Source: Elysia chlorotica (taxonomy: Eukaryota; Mollusca; Gastropoda; Plakobranchidae). From it: 64,000 nucleotides of DNA. A program made the translations under genes and the position numbers. The stretch is taken from NCBI GenBank assembly GCA_003991915.1, contig RQTK01000176.1, positions 481,502-545,501 on the forward strand. Reading direction: 5' to 3'. Below, piece by piece: positions 9,901 through 33,838 of this stretch. The notes beneath the pieces are model-generated. The model worked only from the letters and a program-made list of their open reading frames with translations. It was not told where the DNA came from and made no database searches. Numbering within the stretch: the first letter of the stretch is position 1; every line of letters starts with the position of its first letter.

Positions 9901-12900
9901 TTTCTAGTTATAACAATAAAAAAGAATGTCCAATACTTCCATGAACTGGTAACCAATTATACTGATTTAATGTCTGATGCAGTCAAGGAAATCGAAGATT
10001 ATTTCTGAAGTATATTTTTAAAACCTTTTTTGTGTTTAATAAATACCACAGCAATCAAAGTATAATTGAATAAAGTTATCTTTTTTTTAAAGTGAGTTTA
10101 AAACAACCGGTTGTTTTTTTTCTGACTCTGTATAGAAAATTGATGCTGGCCAAAATCAACTGGTGCTTTGTCTTCAACATGGAGGAGTTTGAATCGAAAC
10201 TGGATTCCCTCACAGAATGCATGAAGAGGGACCTCCAAAACGCTAGGCCCGGCTCGAGCAGTAACAGCTTGTCAGAGGCTGCTTTCTCCCATGGTCTGTC
10301 TCTGCCACACGTGCCTGACCCTGATGCTGAGGAGACTGGCTCTGAAGCTACTGAGTCAAACACAGGCTCAAGCTCAGAGTTTTGGGACAGGCATTTTCAG
10401 GGCCAGCCACAGGTAAAACAAGTGTGTGTAATGGCTAATGTTTATTTAGTTACTGTACTGATGAATTTGAATTAAAAAACAAAATGTTTGTACAGTAATA
10501 TGGGGTAAAGGAATATTCATAAATCTCATAAGATCAATAACAGTTATATGTTGTTGTCCTTGTTTCGCTTTTGTTTTTGTTTTCACTTTAAAAATCCTGT
10601 TCTTAGAGAATGTACATAGTTCAAGATCTTGTTAAAAAAATTCCAGGTCAATTAGAAAGAGGAAATGCTAAGATAATCTCACATGAATTGTATTGTACAC
10701 TAAATGTTTGGCATTTTCTTTTAATCTTCTTGAAATGATGTACATACATGAACATGTTTCAAAGCAAAATAAAACAATTTTTTGTTGAACTTGGATTAAT
10801 GAGTTTACATTATTTCCTTTCTCTTCTTCTTCTGAATTCTTCTCTTTTAGGTTTCCTGGGCTGAGTTTCGAGATCAATTTCTCCATGATTATGGGCAAAA
10901 GATTGATAAAGAGCTGCCCGATGTGAAAGAAGACAAGCTCAAGTTCATCGTCAACCTTATGTGCAAAGATGTGTTCGACATGAAAAAGACAATCACTAAG
11001 AAAATGTATGATGACTTCTGTGCTTCAGATAAGCCTCACGCCTTCTTTAACAGGATCCGAGAGTACTTTGTGGCCTACCTGTCACTGAGGGAGGTCTTAA
11101 GCATGGACAGCAGTCTAAGAATCTCTACCATTCAAAGCCTTGGTGGGTGCCTCAAGTGACTTTATCCCATATATCATTCATTTTTTTTTTTTTATCACTT
11201 TTGAAGGCTTTCACGATATTTTTGTCCAGTGATTTTTTCTAGGGTATTCTTTATGATGTTGTAACACTACCATTTTTTGCACAAATGTGTTGCATTTTTG
11301 TTAAGTATCTGTCCTCACATTGGTGTATATCTACCATACAAAATTAATATTTGATTTTATTTAACTTTTAAACAAATTCTTTTGCAGGTCAGTTTAGATT
11401 TCCAGCTATAGTTTCAGGCCTTTCTGATATGTTGAAAGATGATGATCCCAATGTTCGTGCTGTGGCAGCTATAGCTCTCGCTCATGCCGGTAATTTCGAT
11501 ATAAGATTTATTATATTTTTTTTTATACTATTTTTTTTTAATGTACTTCCTAACGCTTTTTTTTCACTGGCCTCTTTTGCAAGAAAAATAATTAAGTTAT
11601 GTATAAGTGTGTTTGAGGATGTTCACATAAGAAAAGAAATGGTTTGCCTTTAGCCTGGATTGTCAAAATCAACTTTAGCGCTAAGATTTGGCAAATTATT
11701 GTATCCTGAGCTAATAGTGGTAACAAGATTCTTAATTGAGAACTAGATAACAGGAGATATTTTGAAAAAGTGATAAAAATGGATAAATTCTAGTAGCTAA
11801 ATTAAATATATACATATGTTGCACAAGAGGGTTCAATCAATTAGAATGTCTATAATTGGTTTTAAATCTGTGGACCATTTATTTTCTTGGAGAGGAACCT
11901 TTCCTTACAAGTTTGCCTGCTATCTTTTTAAACATATGTGAGGGCATTTTATTGACTCCTATATGTTTTGCTTGACGTCAACAGGAAAGGATAGACCTGA
12001 CACTGTGGATCACCTGATTGGGATAATAGAGGATGAAGACAGACTTGTGCGCGAGAGTGCATGTCTCAGTTTGGGTTACCTTGGATCTGTGCGGGCTGTT
12101 TCTTATGTGGTTGATAGATGGTGAGGGAACATTTCAACCAATTTTATTTCATATTTTTAAACAATGAGGGAGAAAGATATTCTGAGAAAGGAATTTGAAA
12201 CCTTGTGTCATTTTAAAGAGCATTATTTCTTTCCTCTTCTTCAGGTCTTCTCACTTTTGATGCTGAGACTTACAGTCAGTTCTCTGTGTGCTTCAAAGAA
12301 ATGTATTTTTATTGTTCAGAATGTCTTTCGACTATTTGTTGAAATATCTGTAAATCAATAAAGAGGGTTAAACTTTGCTTTCCACAGATGTAATTATCCC
12401 ATATTCACTGTCGCATACTTCTTAGAATATTATTAATGTGTGAACATGAAAAGTAGTTTAAATGAAGTTTTCATTTTATCTTTGCTTCCTACAGATAAAA
12501 AAATCCCAGATACTCAGTGTAAGATATTTATTAGAACTGTCTTAGTAACTGTTATCACGAAAAGCAGTTCAAACGAAGTTAAGCGTCATTTTTATCTTTG
12601 CTTATCTCAGCCATGGACCAGTTTTGTTTTATCAAGTAGTGCTTACACACATTCGATCAAGCCTTTGTAGAGTCAGACTAATGTACATCATTTTTTAGCT
12701 CTGAATTCATAAATAACTGTTAATCTAGTATTCAGGCTTTGAGCTAATCATACAAATCCAATTTAAAAAGCTTGAATATTTAATAAGCTATAAGTTCCCA
12801 AAAACGACATGTTTCGCCTTATCCATATATCTTAGAGATTAAATGCTGTTGAGCTTCATTATTATCTTTGCTTTCCACAGGCGCAATGATCCCATCTCCA

Positions 12901-13022
12901 CTGTGAGGGAGGCTGCAGAGCTAGCTTTGAGCAAGATGAATGCTGCCGAGGCTCAGCGCTGCATGAAGGTCACTCAAGTGTTGTCTTCAGAAATGAGTGC
13001 CCTCAAGCCCAAACCAGCCTAA
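6954..13022 (+). CDS. TIR-domain and HEAT-repeat protein (417 aa, 8 exons)
   Basis: Exons: 6954-7023, 7316-7404, 9609-9754, 10136-10412, 10851-11142, 11388-11489, 11985-12120, 12881-13022; all introns are GT-AG and all phases fit (1,254 nt). Residues 5-115 form a TIR domain: strand A YDVVIGYHDSD, then FVEKVAAKLEKADMSVWY, a BB-loop region, strand C IYLPIMS, and a helix with IQDELALAY whose Glu72 aligns with the position of the NADase glutamate of SARM1 and plant TIRs. Residues 120-193 are a Ser/Glu-rich linker. Residues 195-290 are a helical module I cannot name (VSWAEFRDQF...). Residues 292-400 carry three HEAT-like repeats (DDDPNVRAVAAIALAHAG, EDEDRLVRESACLSLGYLG, NDPISTVREAAELALSKM). TIR domains signal or cleave NAD+; HEAT repeats bind proteins. 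There is no signal peptide or membrane segment, so it is probably cytosolic. The function is unknown. Confidence 0.8.
7450..9245. mobile_element. Possible non-autonomous insertion in TIR-HEAT intron 2
   Basis: This 1.8-kb part of the 2.2-kb intron differs in texture from its surroundings, with fewer homopolymer runs and repeated short motifs such as GATAGTAAC (near 7933, 8070 and 8532) and CAAAATGC. The ends, AAAGGTGC..GACTCA near 7455 and TGAGTCGCACCCTTT near 9225, are loosely inverted copies of each other. It has no coding capacity. The boundaries and class are uncertain. Confidence 0.25.
12370..12640 (+). repeat. Decayed tandem copies of the last TIR-HEAT intron/exon boundary
   Basis: Three sites in intron 7 resemble the true exon 8 acceptor at 12871-12880. 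They are CTTTGCTTTCCACAG ending at 12387, CTTTGCTTCCTACAG ending at 12494, and CTTTGCTTATCTCAG ending at 12610. The first two are followed by recognisable but frame-broken copies of the exon 8 start (ATCCCAT..CACTGT and ATCCCAG..CAGTGT versus ATCCCATCTCCACTGT). The spacing is 107 and 116 bp. Confidence 0.6.
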
Positions 13023-16000
13023 ACGATGTTACATTTTTATAATTTCATGTTTGAACTTGGCCTTTCCAGTTGAGAACTAGAATAAGGGATAATCAATTAG
13101 CCTTGGATCAAAGACGCAGTTGCATTAGTCGAAACCTAAGAATTTTTTTTAGTTCAATTTATACGGTACAAAAAAACTTTTCCGATAAATATGTTCTGGC
13201 CTTAACTTTTTAAGGATTTTGATTTTTACAATGGTTTAAGATGAGATTTCATAAAAGTTTCATTTCTTTCAAAATTTATAATAACTTTTTGTTGTTAATT
13301 GAATTTGTTTCATTTTGACACAAAAAGTGGAAACATTTTTTGTCCAAACAAATTAAAACATTTTTTTTTCTTCAAACAATCTGTGGTCACAACAACTTTG
13401 TCCAATACATGTAGTTTCTTGGATTAGAAAAATATTGAAATAATTTTAACTATTATCATGATCAAATCACTTGAGAAGTGTTATAGTCCAAAACAAAAAG
13501 AATGTCTGTTGAAGTTCAATGAGTTATTCGTGAGAGCAGTTAAAGAGCAATATAGCTACTAACGTTTTGAGTTAAAAACTCTTGTGATTGTCACACATAT
13601 ATGATATATTTATTTCATGATATTAATGTTTTTACGTTTGACATCTGCCAAAGGCATTATATTTTACATATTTTCCAAGCTAAAATCTCTAATGACAGTT
13701 GGTTAACCAAATATGATATACGTTTAGCTAGTGATGTGATGTTTTATTGTATACCTTGATTCAATAAATTGAGATTTATCTGTGATACTTTTTTTAAATG
13801 TTCTATATGCGAAGCAAGTTGTTTCATAATTTTGAACTACATGATATTTTTTTTGTTACGGTAGTTGAATTCTTTATGAGGATTATTGTGACAAACTTTT
13901 ATCTGAATTACAATCTGACTTTTTTCCAGAACAGGACCTTTTATTTCATAGGGAAATAATGATGTGAGTAAAAATTTTCCTCTAAGGAAAAATACAATAC
14001 TATGTTTTACAAGTGTATCACAAGTATAACGTTTTATTTGAAATGTGTAATGAAAAATGGGGCAGTTCAGCCTTATAATGTCTACAAAACGGAAATGTTT
14101 CATTTTGTTTTTGTGTAAATCCTCATGGTTATTAGTCATAGTGATGTGCACTTGCTCATGAATATACAGTTTCCTATCTTCTTACACATATTAATGAAAG
14201 GTATTTGGAAAAGGTCCACTGTTTAGAATCAATACACACATTCATTTCTCTTCTCTTTTTTAAATACTTTTTTTTCTGATTAGAAAGGCAGTTCTATCAA
14301 CGTAATGGTATGTTTACAAACACTATGTAGATCTTAAATTCTGTATCTGTTGACAAATCCTTAATAATAATACATGCAGTTGACGTGTCCTCTTTTAAAC
14401 TAATTCATAGTACATAGCGGAGTAATTGATCTTTGTAAATATAAAAAAAAGATAAAGTTAAATAAAATTTAATTTTTTAAGTAATAAAATTATTTTTGCC
14501 CTGGAAAATATTTAAGTCCTCTTTAGATATCAATGTGTCAGCTCACAAAGAAAAAGTTCCTTGCTCTATATATCCATCTAAAAAATGGGACAAATAAATC
14601 TTTGACGGATAGTTGGTGGTGGTGGTGGTGGTTTTGTTGTTTTTGTGAATTGTTTTTATACGAACATAGGGGGCGCATTTTAAAAGAAGATTTACAGCTT
14701 GATGTGTTATAATGTTTAGGAATAAGCTTGCCCGTTCCATCGCCAAATAAAATGCTTTCTTAATTATTTAAATATGCTGAGAATGGAATTTTGTAAGCTA
14801 GAATGTATATTTCAGTTCTATTTCTAGATCCAGTCCAGTATTTATTACCCCCAAGACTTCAAAACTATTCTTCATAATTATAAGCTATTTTTGATAGGTT
14901 TAAAAAAGTAGAATTTGTAAACTTATTTAGAAATTTAACTAATTATTTACTTTGAAAATCATATCAATGAAAAGCACACGTATGAATTAACAGGTTTTTG
15001 TTATTTTTTTTCAATCTGTGCAAGAGATTTTTTAAAGAGAGCTGTAGCACAAGTTAATATGTTTAGTTCTGTGAGTTGTATCCGACAGGGAGATAATAGT
15101 TAAAATAAATGTGATTCAACATATTTGGCTTTTATTGGTCTACGCCTGAAAAATAAAACTCCACATATTTTACTTTATCACTATTGAAGAATTAATTCTT
15201 CATTATGTGCCTATGTGAATGTTCATCTTTTCCCCCTCTAGACTAGCTCAACTCTTTGTCTTTAGCACATATGGCAGCTTATTCAATTACAGCCTTATAT
15301 CCCCTGCTTCAGAGACCTTTACATATTAACCTATGTATGTACTTTGGTGCTCAGGAGTTTATTTACAAGATTTTTAGAAGCAATGAGTAGCTGGGAAAAA
15401 TAATATGAATGCAGTGTAGCAATACAGTTGGGTGTTGGATTTTTCTTTAATTATATAATGTATATTTTAAACAAAACTCAAAAAGTTCTATCATTGAAAT
15501 CCAAAAAAATAGAACAGTGTTTTAACTTCTTCAGTTTATACTGAAAAGCTTTTTTTTTTTTTTTAATGGCGTAATTATACGTAACTCACAGCACTGTAAC
15601 TCTTTAAATAAAAGAAACTCTGAAAGTACTTTTTTATGCCTGCAACTACATATTTAAGTACCGAATCCTCCTCAAGAATCTTTTATGTCTTCTTTCTGTT
15701 AATGATGTTATGTTTTTCTTTTAATACTGCAAAACAGTGACTGTCTGTGGTGTGTTGATACCAAGATTTTGAGAACATTAGAGGAGAGTAAACTTTGTAA
15801 AACTGCAAGAATTTGTATATATTCACAATTTAATATATTTGTAATTAGTTTTTACTGGGCTTTGATGGTGTCACTGAGTAACATTTTTTGGGGTCCAATT
15901 AGATCATACTTTCAAACCATTTTTTTTTTTAAAAGACAATATGCTTAAAATGACATTTTTTTTTCTTTATTAGTGATACTATTGTTGTTGAGTTTGGGTA

Positions 16001-17919
16001 GATATGGCTTCTCAGGTTTAAGACAAGTTCTGTCGCCCTGTTAATATTCATGAGCGTTCCAATGGGTGTATTTTGTCTGGGCTGATGTATTATAACCAGC
16101 TCTTTGTAAAGAAAATTTCACGAAGAATGCTTGATTTAAGCTAGACTGCATATGTCATCTACATAATTGGACTTATTTTCTTAGCAAAAAAGAATCTCTT
16201 GTACTGTAGCTTAAAACTATAGACATGGAAGTGAGTAAATGAATAATATTAGCGCTTGCAGCTATGATCCTTATAACACTGGTACTTTTCTTTAGCAATA
16301 TCTCCAGAAAATCAAAATGTTGCATCTAAATTTTGGCTCTTTTGTCAAATTTTGCTCTTTTCATTGTCAGCATTATTTATTTGATCAAATTTCTCTTATT
16401 TCTTATACCTCATACTTTGGATGAAATGGCTCAATCAATTCTGATACATCTAATCAATATTATTTTTGTTTCCAAAACTGCATAATTTAATGTTTTAAAC
16501 TTGTGGTATGTTGAGTAAATGTGCTGCAATATTTAGGTGGGTTTTTTTTTAATTTGCCTCTTTTGCCATCAAGTAGTATTTGCTCTAAACCAAACCGAAG
16601 ATTTAAGAAATAATTTTTTATTTTATTTTTTATTTTTGGCGTTTGTCAAAAATCATTATGCATGTGTTAAGTATAATTAACTTTTCTTTTTGTAAAATTA
16701 CTCATTCTGTTAAGTGCAGTGGATGCAGGTAATGCCTCTTGATATAAAGTAATTTAATTTTGTGTATAGAAGCTAAAAGATTGCTTTTTCTCTTTTGTGA
16801 AATAATCTTCATGTCTAAAATGTTTTTTGTGCTTTATTGTTAAATTCCTGTACTTTACTTAAAGAGAAACAAATTATTATTTATTATGTCAAATTTACAG
16901 TGCATTAGGATAAATTAAAATTCTGTGAATTTGTTGGCACTGTTTATTTGTAAAATTATATTTTGTTTGTCTGTACTTACTGTAACCTTTGAAAATTATT
17001 AAAATGTGATGTGAAGCCGTGATTGATTCTCTTTCTCACTTTTTGTGTGTTGTCTTCAGTATTGGCAACATTTTAAAAGTAGGAAATATCTCTCTGTAAC
17101 TGAACATAGAACATCTAACTAGTAACAGATAAGAAAATAAATATCGGTTACAGCTGTTCTATATGATACCATGATCTTGTATTCTTCTATTCAACCTGGC
17201 AAAATCTTTTATTTTTTCATTCAATTGTTTCTACATTAGTTTATTTCATTCTCGACTTTCAACTGAAAATCTCATAAATCAATGATAAAATTTATGGGAA
17301 TTATATTAATTTGTCATGATATCTTTATTTTTTTTCCATAAATATTAAACAGTTGTTAGGTAATAATACTTTCATACAAGATGAGGCATGGCTTTTTTTT
17401 CCCCAACAAAATGATTTCGCAAATAAAAATCTCATTTATGTAAATTAAATATAGATGCGTTACAAATTGTAGTAGTGACAGTAAATTTTTACCTTAAATT
17501 GTCGTAAATAAGCATAACCTATCAACTTTACCTTCTTTGGTTATATCTTTCTATTGGATATTACATTCATGAAAAACGGAACGAGCTTTTAAAAAAAAAG
17601 CTTAGAATGGCATTGAAAATCTGGATATCAAAGTACATGAGAAACTAACTTATTTTGCACCAAACATAAAGACAAATTCTGAACGCTGGCTTGTCACAGA
17701 ACATTTACTCAGAAAACATAAAATTATCCATATTTTGCCCAATATTTACATTTTAGCTTATTTACTATTCAATTTATCATGAAAGAGATATAGATATATT
17801 GAATGCATAACATTGTTAATGTAAGGATTTAGACCTGAACCTAACTGTACGGCTGACAACAGAAAAACATTACTAAGGATGTATTGTGTAAATATTGCTG
17901 TCTCACTCTCTGCTATTGC
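13023..17919. other. Convergent intergenic region with 3' UTRs, no gene seen
   Basis: This lies between the stop of TIR-HEAT (+) and the stop of the LRR gene (-). AATAAA at 13763-13768 is a plausible TIR-HEAT polyadenylation signal, giving a 3' UTR near 760 nt. TTTATT at 17324-17329 (AATAAA on the minus strand) could end the LRR transcript. The rest is very AT-rich with T-runs. ORFs there are short and of random composition. Confidence 0.6.
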
Positions 17920-28194
<10,275 letters not shown>

Positions 28195-30605
28195 TATCTC
28201 AGCGAAAATAGCTATTGTGAGTCTACCTCTTGGACTTTTTTTTTTCTACAATGTTATGTGTTTTTTAGAATTCACTCAGAACTGTCACTGTTATTAAGAC
28301 ATTAGGCTTTTCATGTTTGTTTTGGGTTTTAAGTCGCTGGTGAAAATAGATACGAAGTAAATGCACTAAAAGTTAAATTATTTCGCTAGATTTTTGTATA
28401 TTAAAATGTCTCATAATAATTTTTTCCACATAAGAGCTGTTTTCTACTATCGCTCTCTTCTCTGTAGTATGCTCTACTCTATTCCTTTTCACTAAAAATG
28501 ATGAAACATTTTAAACAATTAAAAAAATCCCATTTAAATTTGGAATTTAAAGATAATAAATGTAAATTGACTAGTTTTATATCGGGCTTTCTATCATACC
28601 CTATATGGGAAAGGAAAAAAAACATTTCTGACACTTTAAGAAACTGTTTGGTTCATTGTTATAAAGAGATAGATCGCGAGCGTTTAAGTTAAACGTCTAG
28701 CTTAGCTCGTTGAACCAATTTTTTATTGTTGTAGAAAATGTTTCAATAATAATAAACTTTCTTGGCATTAGATTGACCAAGACGTATCATACACAAGTGG
28801 CAAAAGAATACCACCACAAATTCCAGAAAAGTTTGTGTTATTAGTAAAATTAATTCACGTAAGGTCTGGATTCTTTTTTACAAACACCTTTATTATTTTT
28901 TTTCGTCGATTACGGGTTTAAAATATGACTTAGTAGGCAACTAGAAAAATAAATAGATACAAACAAGCCTCGTGTGTCTAGAAATCCCTTAAGACGAAGA
29001 ATAAAGTAATCCGCCCCAGTGCTGAATGTCACAAGTAAGAACAAAATCGTAGCACGAAGTCTTATGAAAACAAGACTCCAGTTATTGTTCGGGACAAATC
29101 AACTCTTTTTGCGTCAACACAGTCTCGCCTTTGAAAGTCGTTTAATAAGGAAAAAAATCACGAAGCGTCAATGGGACAAGCCTGCGTGGAGAAACTGTTT
29201 TCACTTCACTATAAAATGCCCATTAATCATATAAAGGTGGCATACCAGGGGCACGAAAAATAATTTTTTTTTCAATTTCATTACAATCAAACATAGATTG
29301 AGCCAAATCATCACACATGACTGATTCGTCATTTGACTCGATCAACTTAATTCTTCACTTTAAATATTGCTCAATAATTTTGTTTCTGCTCTATTTGCTG
29401 TATCTAAACACTTCACTTGGCTATGGTTTATAAGAATGGATCTTCTCACAATCATTGAGTCGAGACGGCACTGCAGAACTTGTTGCCACGTTTCTGGACT
29501 CTATGCCTGTCCGCCTATACTAATACCGCATTATAAACATTTTCCTAATCAAAATTTTAAGGCGACAACTACAAGAGAGTCGTTAACGAAGGAAATTACA
29601 AGATTTTCTTCGTTTCTCAATAAGATTTGATGACCAGTTCAATAAAGGTTATTTAAAAAATAAGATTTGGGTAGAAGTGCAATCAAACGAATTTTTTTTG
29701 TCTTCAACATGCCTATGTACCTATGCAATCAATTGTTCCTTTCATATCATCACAAATGTAAATTTTGTTGGGTTAGTTTTCTTTCAAAACCGGAGATTTA
29801 CCAAGACACATGCACATTGAAAATAACGACCTAGCCTTTAACACATTTGCTCACCTCAGTAAATCATTAAAATACTTCAAAGGTATAAGTTGAACGTTAG
29901 AAAAAATAATACATTTTTGTGGAGCTTAATAGCTTGTCCTTTGATACAAGTCAAATTGAGCGTAGCTAGCTGCTGTTGGGTTCAATAATGATATAGAATA
30001 TAAGACGCGTCCTCTTCTCAACGATAAGAAATAATATTGTCTCTCTGTTAAACAGAAAGACTAGTTTAAGTAATTTTCTTTCCTGTATTTTACTCCTTTG
30101 CGTGAAGACAATTGAGAATAAACGCTGTTGTCAAATAAAGCGACTTAGCAAAAATGATAGAATTCATAGAAGTTGTGGAATTTTGTAAACCATATAAACC
30201 AGATTTTATCGTTACAAAATCTTTAGGCACAAATAAACACTAAAAGATTGACAAAGAAAAGTCATAAAAGAGGGCAAAGCAAGAAAGCCCCGGGCTCACA
30301 GATAGAATCGCTCGCTAAACCGCCTCTCTAGTTAAGTGCGAGTCCTGGGTGTGTCATAAAATTGTCTCAAGTGGAAGACAAACAGTAATAAACGCATCTA
30401 CATAACTCCAACACCTGTAGATCTATACTTTGTCACAATTAGAGGACGTAACGGCTAGTGTGGAGCCACTTTTATCAGATTCGCGTTTCGTCATTAGTCT
30501 CTTTATCCATAACTCATGAGTAAACATTGTAAGGAATTTGAAAGTGGTAATACCCATGCCAATTAGTAACACTTGGATCGAAGTAAACATCTTAAATACA
30601 AACAC

Positions 30606-30622
30606 AGGTGTGTGTGTGTGTG

Positions 30623-30679
<57 letters not shown>
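30606..30679. repeat. Compound (GT)n(AT)n microsatellite
   Basis: A short GT run passes into about 55 bp of TA repeats with a single CA interruption; it is strongly self-complementary. Confidence 0.95.
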
Positions 30680-32462
30680 TTGTGTTTGTATTTAAGACAA
30701 AGTTCTAACAACCTCTATTTCTGAATAAGTCATTAAGATATATACATAATTATATTCAACCACCCCGCCCAAGGCACTGTGAATCCATTACTTGATTAAA
30801 ATAAGAAGGCGCCACATACCTCAGGCTGACAGTCTGGAAGTCTTTCCAATTATTATGCTGAACGGGAGACAAACATTGATTGTGGGGATATTGAACGAAC
30901 CTATTAACCATGAATACACCAATGAGCTGTTGGAAATCTAGTCACCCGATTAGGGTACAGGTATAGAAAAACAATAAAACAATCATTGATTGTTTTTACA
31001 AGTTCACCACAAGCGGTGTTTAACCTATAATTATTATTGTGAATTCATGACGTGCTGTTAGAAATGAAATCTCGCACATTATCTAGCGTTATAGTAGCTC
31101 CGTGCATGTGTCGCGCAGTTACAGTGCCAATAATAGGCCTGAATATGTCAGATGCCTATTTAATTAAACACGCATTGTATCAGAAAAAGTCGAATATAGA
31201 AAGAGCTCTGGAAATTTATTTTTAAAAACACACTAGACAATAGATATTGTTCGCAGTTCATTTGCCATAATGGAGTAAGGGTGATATTTGAGGGATTAAA
31301 AACAGTTTTAAATTTTGTGAAAGGTTGAGAAATTCTTAGCTTGTTGTAACACCAACAAATTTGAAAAAAAAAATTCAATAAATTTTACTTATCATGGTCG
31401 CTGGAATAAAGATCACACACAAAGCTTGGAATCGTGAACTGCAATGGCTCGTTAATTATCATATGCGGATACAAACATAATTATGGTGATCACGGAACAC
31501 AAAATTTGTAATTAAACTAACAAGATATGCAAAGGAAATAGAGAAACTAACTTTAACTCTACATTTTAAAGGAAGGTAGTTGTACATATATCTCTAATTT
31601 CCTCTTCAGTAGCCTGCAATGTGGACTAAATGACAGATGGGGCGTTTTTTACACTGGATATTTGTGCCAATGATTTTGAAACACAATAAAATAATACAGT
31701 ACCACCACGAGCAGAGAAGCGTGATGGACAAAAAGTAACGGCGGTAAACAAACAAAAAAACACCCTGTAAGTTACTGTGTATTGAAACCGGATCGAATGC
31801 TATAAAAAGGAATCGATTCGATTTTGACACATTTGAACCAAGCATTGCCAAGTAATGTTATGGTCTATGTTTTTTTCTGCACTGATTCGCGCTCTCAAAA
31901 GATGGGAAATTGAAATAGCTCTCATCTTTTGTTTTGACCAATAGCAGAAAACAGTACTCTTTTTGTCCACACGTTTATCTTTGAAGTCAGTCAATGAGTT
32001 ATAATGACTTTATTTTACTCTTCACAAATACACCTTTTCAATTTACTTTATGGAGTTTTCCTTTCAGTCTTTTGAACTTTTTATTTACTGTTTCTTCAGT
32101 CGTGTGTTTTGTCCAGAATTCTCTCTGTCAATCACTATAATTAAAAGCCGAGATTGGTTAAAGACATCAGGAATAAGATTATTGTAATGGCGGTATGTAT
32201 AGGCCTATACTCAGATCTCTAAGTGGACATTTGGCACCCTTTTCTCCAACCCTCTAATTTATTCACTGTTTTGTTGAACTCAAGTGCCTAAGTTATAATG
32301 ATATGGCCGTTCTTAGTAAAAATAATTTCAAGGGCACCCTTTCTCCTTGTGCCGGCTTAATATCACATTGAGGCTTTTCTTCTTACCTTACCTCCTACAG
32401 TGGTGATTTTTTAACGTATCCTCCCCCGCTGTTTTTGTTCTCTCTCTTTCTCTCCTTTCACA

Positions 32463-32464
<2 letters not shown>

Positions 32465-32501
<37 letters not shown>
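32465..32501. repeat. (CT)n microsatellite
   Basis: CT dinucleotide run in the 28-35 kb intergenic region. Confidence 0.9.
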
Positions 32502-32503
<2 letters not shown>

Positions 32504-33688
32504 TCTGTATGTGTGTGATTGTGTGGTTAGCGCTTCCTAGGTTTCCCAAGTAGAGGGATCATAACTATGTGGCGGATTTTTTTTGTTTTTTACACTGCAC
32601 TTCATTTTATTGCAGTGTAAAAATGTATTACTATTACCACCGAAAAGATGTTTTTCCTTCCTCTGTATGTTGTTATTTCAATGGATTTTTCGCTATTGTT
32701 TTTGTGGTTGTTGTTTTTGTTACTGTTGCTGTTGCTGTATTACTTTAATTATTGTTGTTTTTAATTGCCTTAGCTTAGAGGGAAAATATAGACAAATAGA
32801 CCTCAAAGCGCATGTTCTTGATGTTAATGGATATACATGCTGTTCTATCGTTAAACCATCAACGATGATTGAATAAACCCGCTGCCTCTGTCCAAAGCAA
32901 ATAAACAACAACAGAAAAAACGGCAGTCCAATAATAATGTTTGACTTTGTGGGACATCCGAAACTGAGCTTACCGCCATAATTGTACATTCGACGTGTTC
33001 AAAAAGTAGTGTGATGATTTACCTTAGACAAAGTGAGAGAGGGCAATAATGTTTTACACATGTTATAAGTAAAAGAACCGGAGTACGAGTAGTGTTTGAT
33101 TAGATGAAAGGGTTCATCTTCAATAAACCTGCCTATCATTTGACAGATACAACCCCCACAATGAAATTAGGAGGAAAGCATGCTTAAATTTGCACAGACT
33201 ATTTTGAAGGCGTTAAACTTGTTGATCTACAAGTTGAATGTGGGGCCTAATAGTTTAAGTCAAGGGCGCTTAGGGTCTGAAATATTCAAGTCCGCCCACA
33301 GAGAAGAAATCGTTGCCATTTTTTAGAATTTTCTGTGTTCTCTACCTAGCAAAATTGAAGTGTATTTTGTTACAACGTGGACTGTCTATACATTTTTCTT
33401 TTGGTAGTGGACTTCATTAATTGTAGTTAACTCCAATAACAGTTTACCTACTGGTACTCTTGTTAATATTATAGTGTTTGAATCAAGATGTAAACGTTAA
33501 GGCGACATTTACAGAAGGAATATTTAAATTTGAAGAGTGAAGTGGTAAAGCAACTTTGACGCTGTGATTGTCAATAATAAACAACTTGAAAGATCTAAAA
33601 AGATTGCGAGTCTGAAGGGCACTGATAGTGATATAAACGTATATATCCCATGCCCAAAGACTGCATCAACCCCCTTTCTCCTCTCTTT

Positions 33689-33838
<150 letters not shown>

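Noticed and set aside
13837..14151. Minus-strand ORF of 104 aa in the convergent intergenic region
   Set aside because: AT-driven composition, no domain pattern, no splice context.
30290..30360. tRNA-like GC-rich patch
   Set aside because: No B box matching GGTTCGANTCC on either strand.
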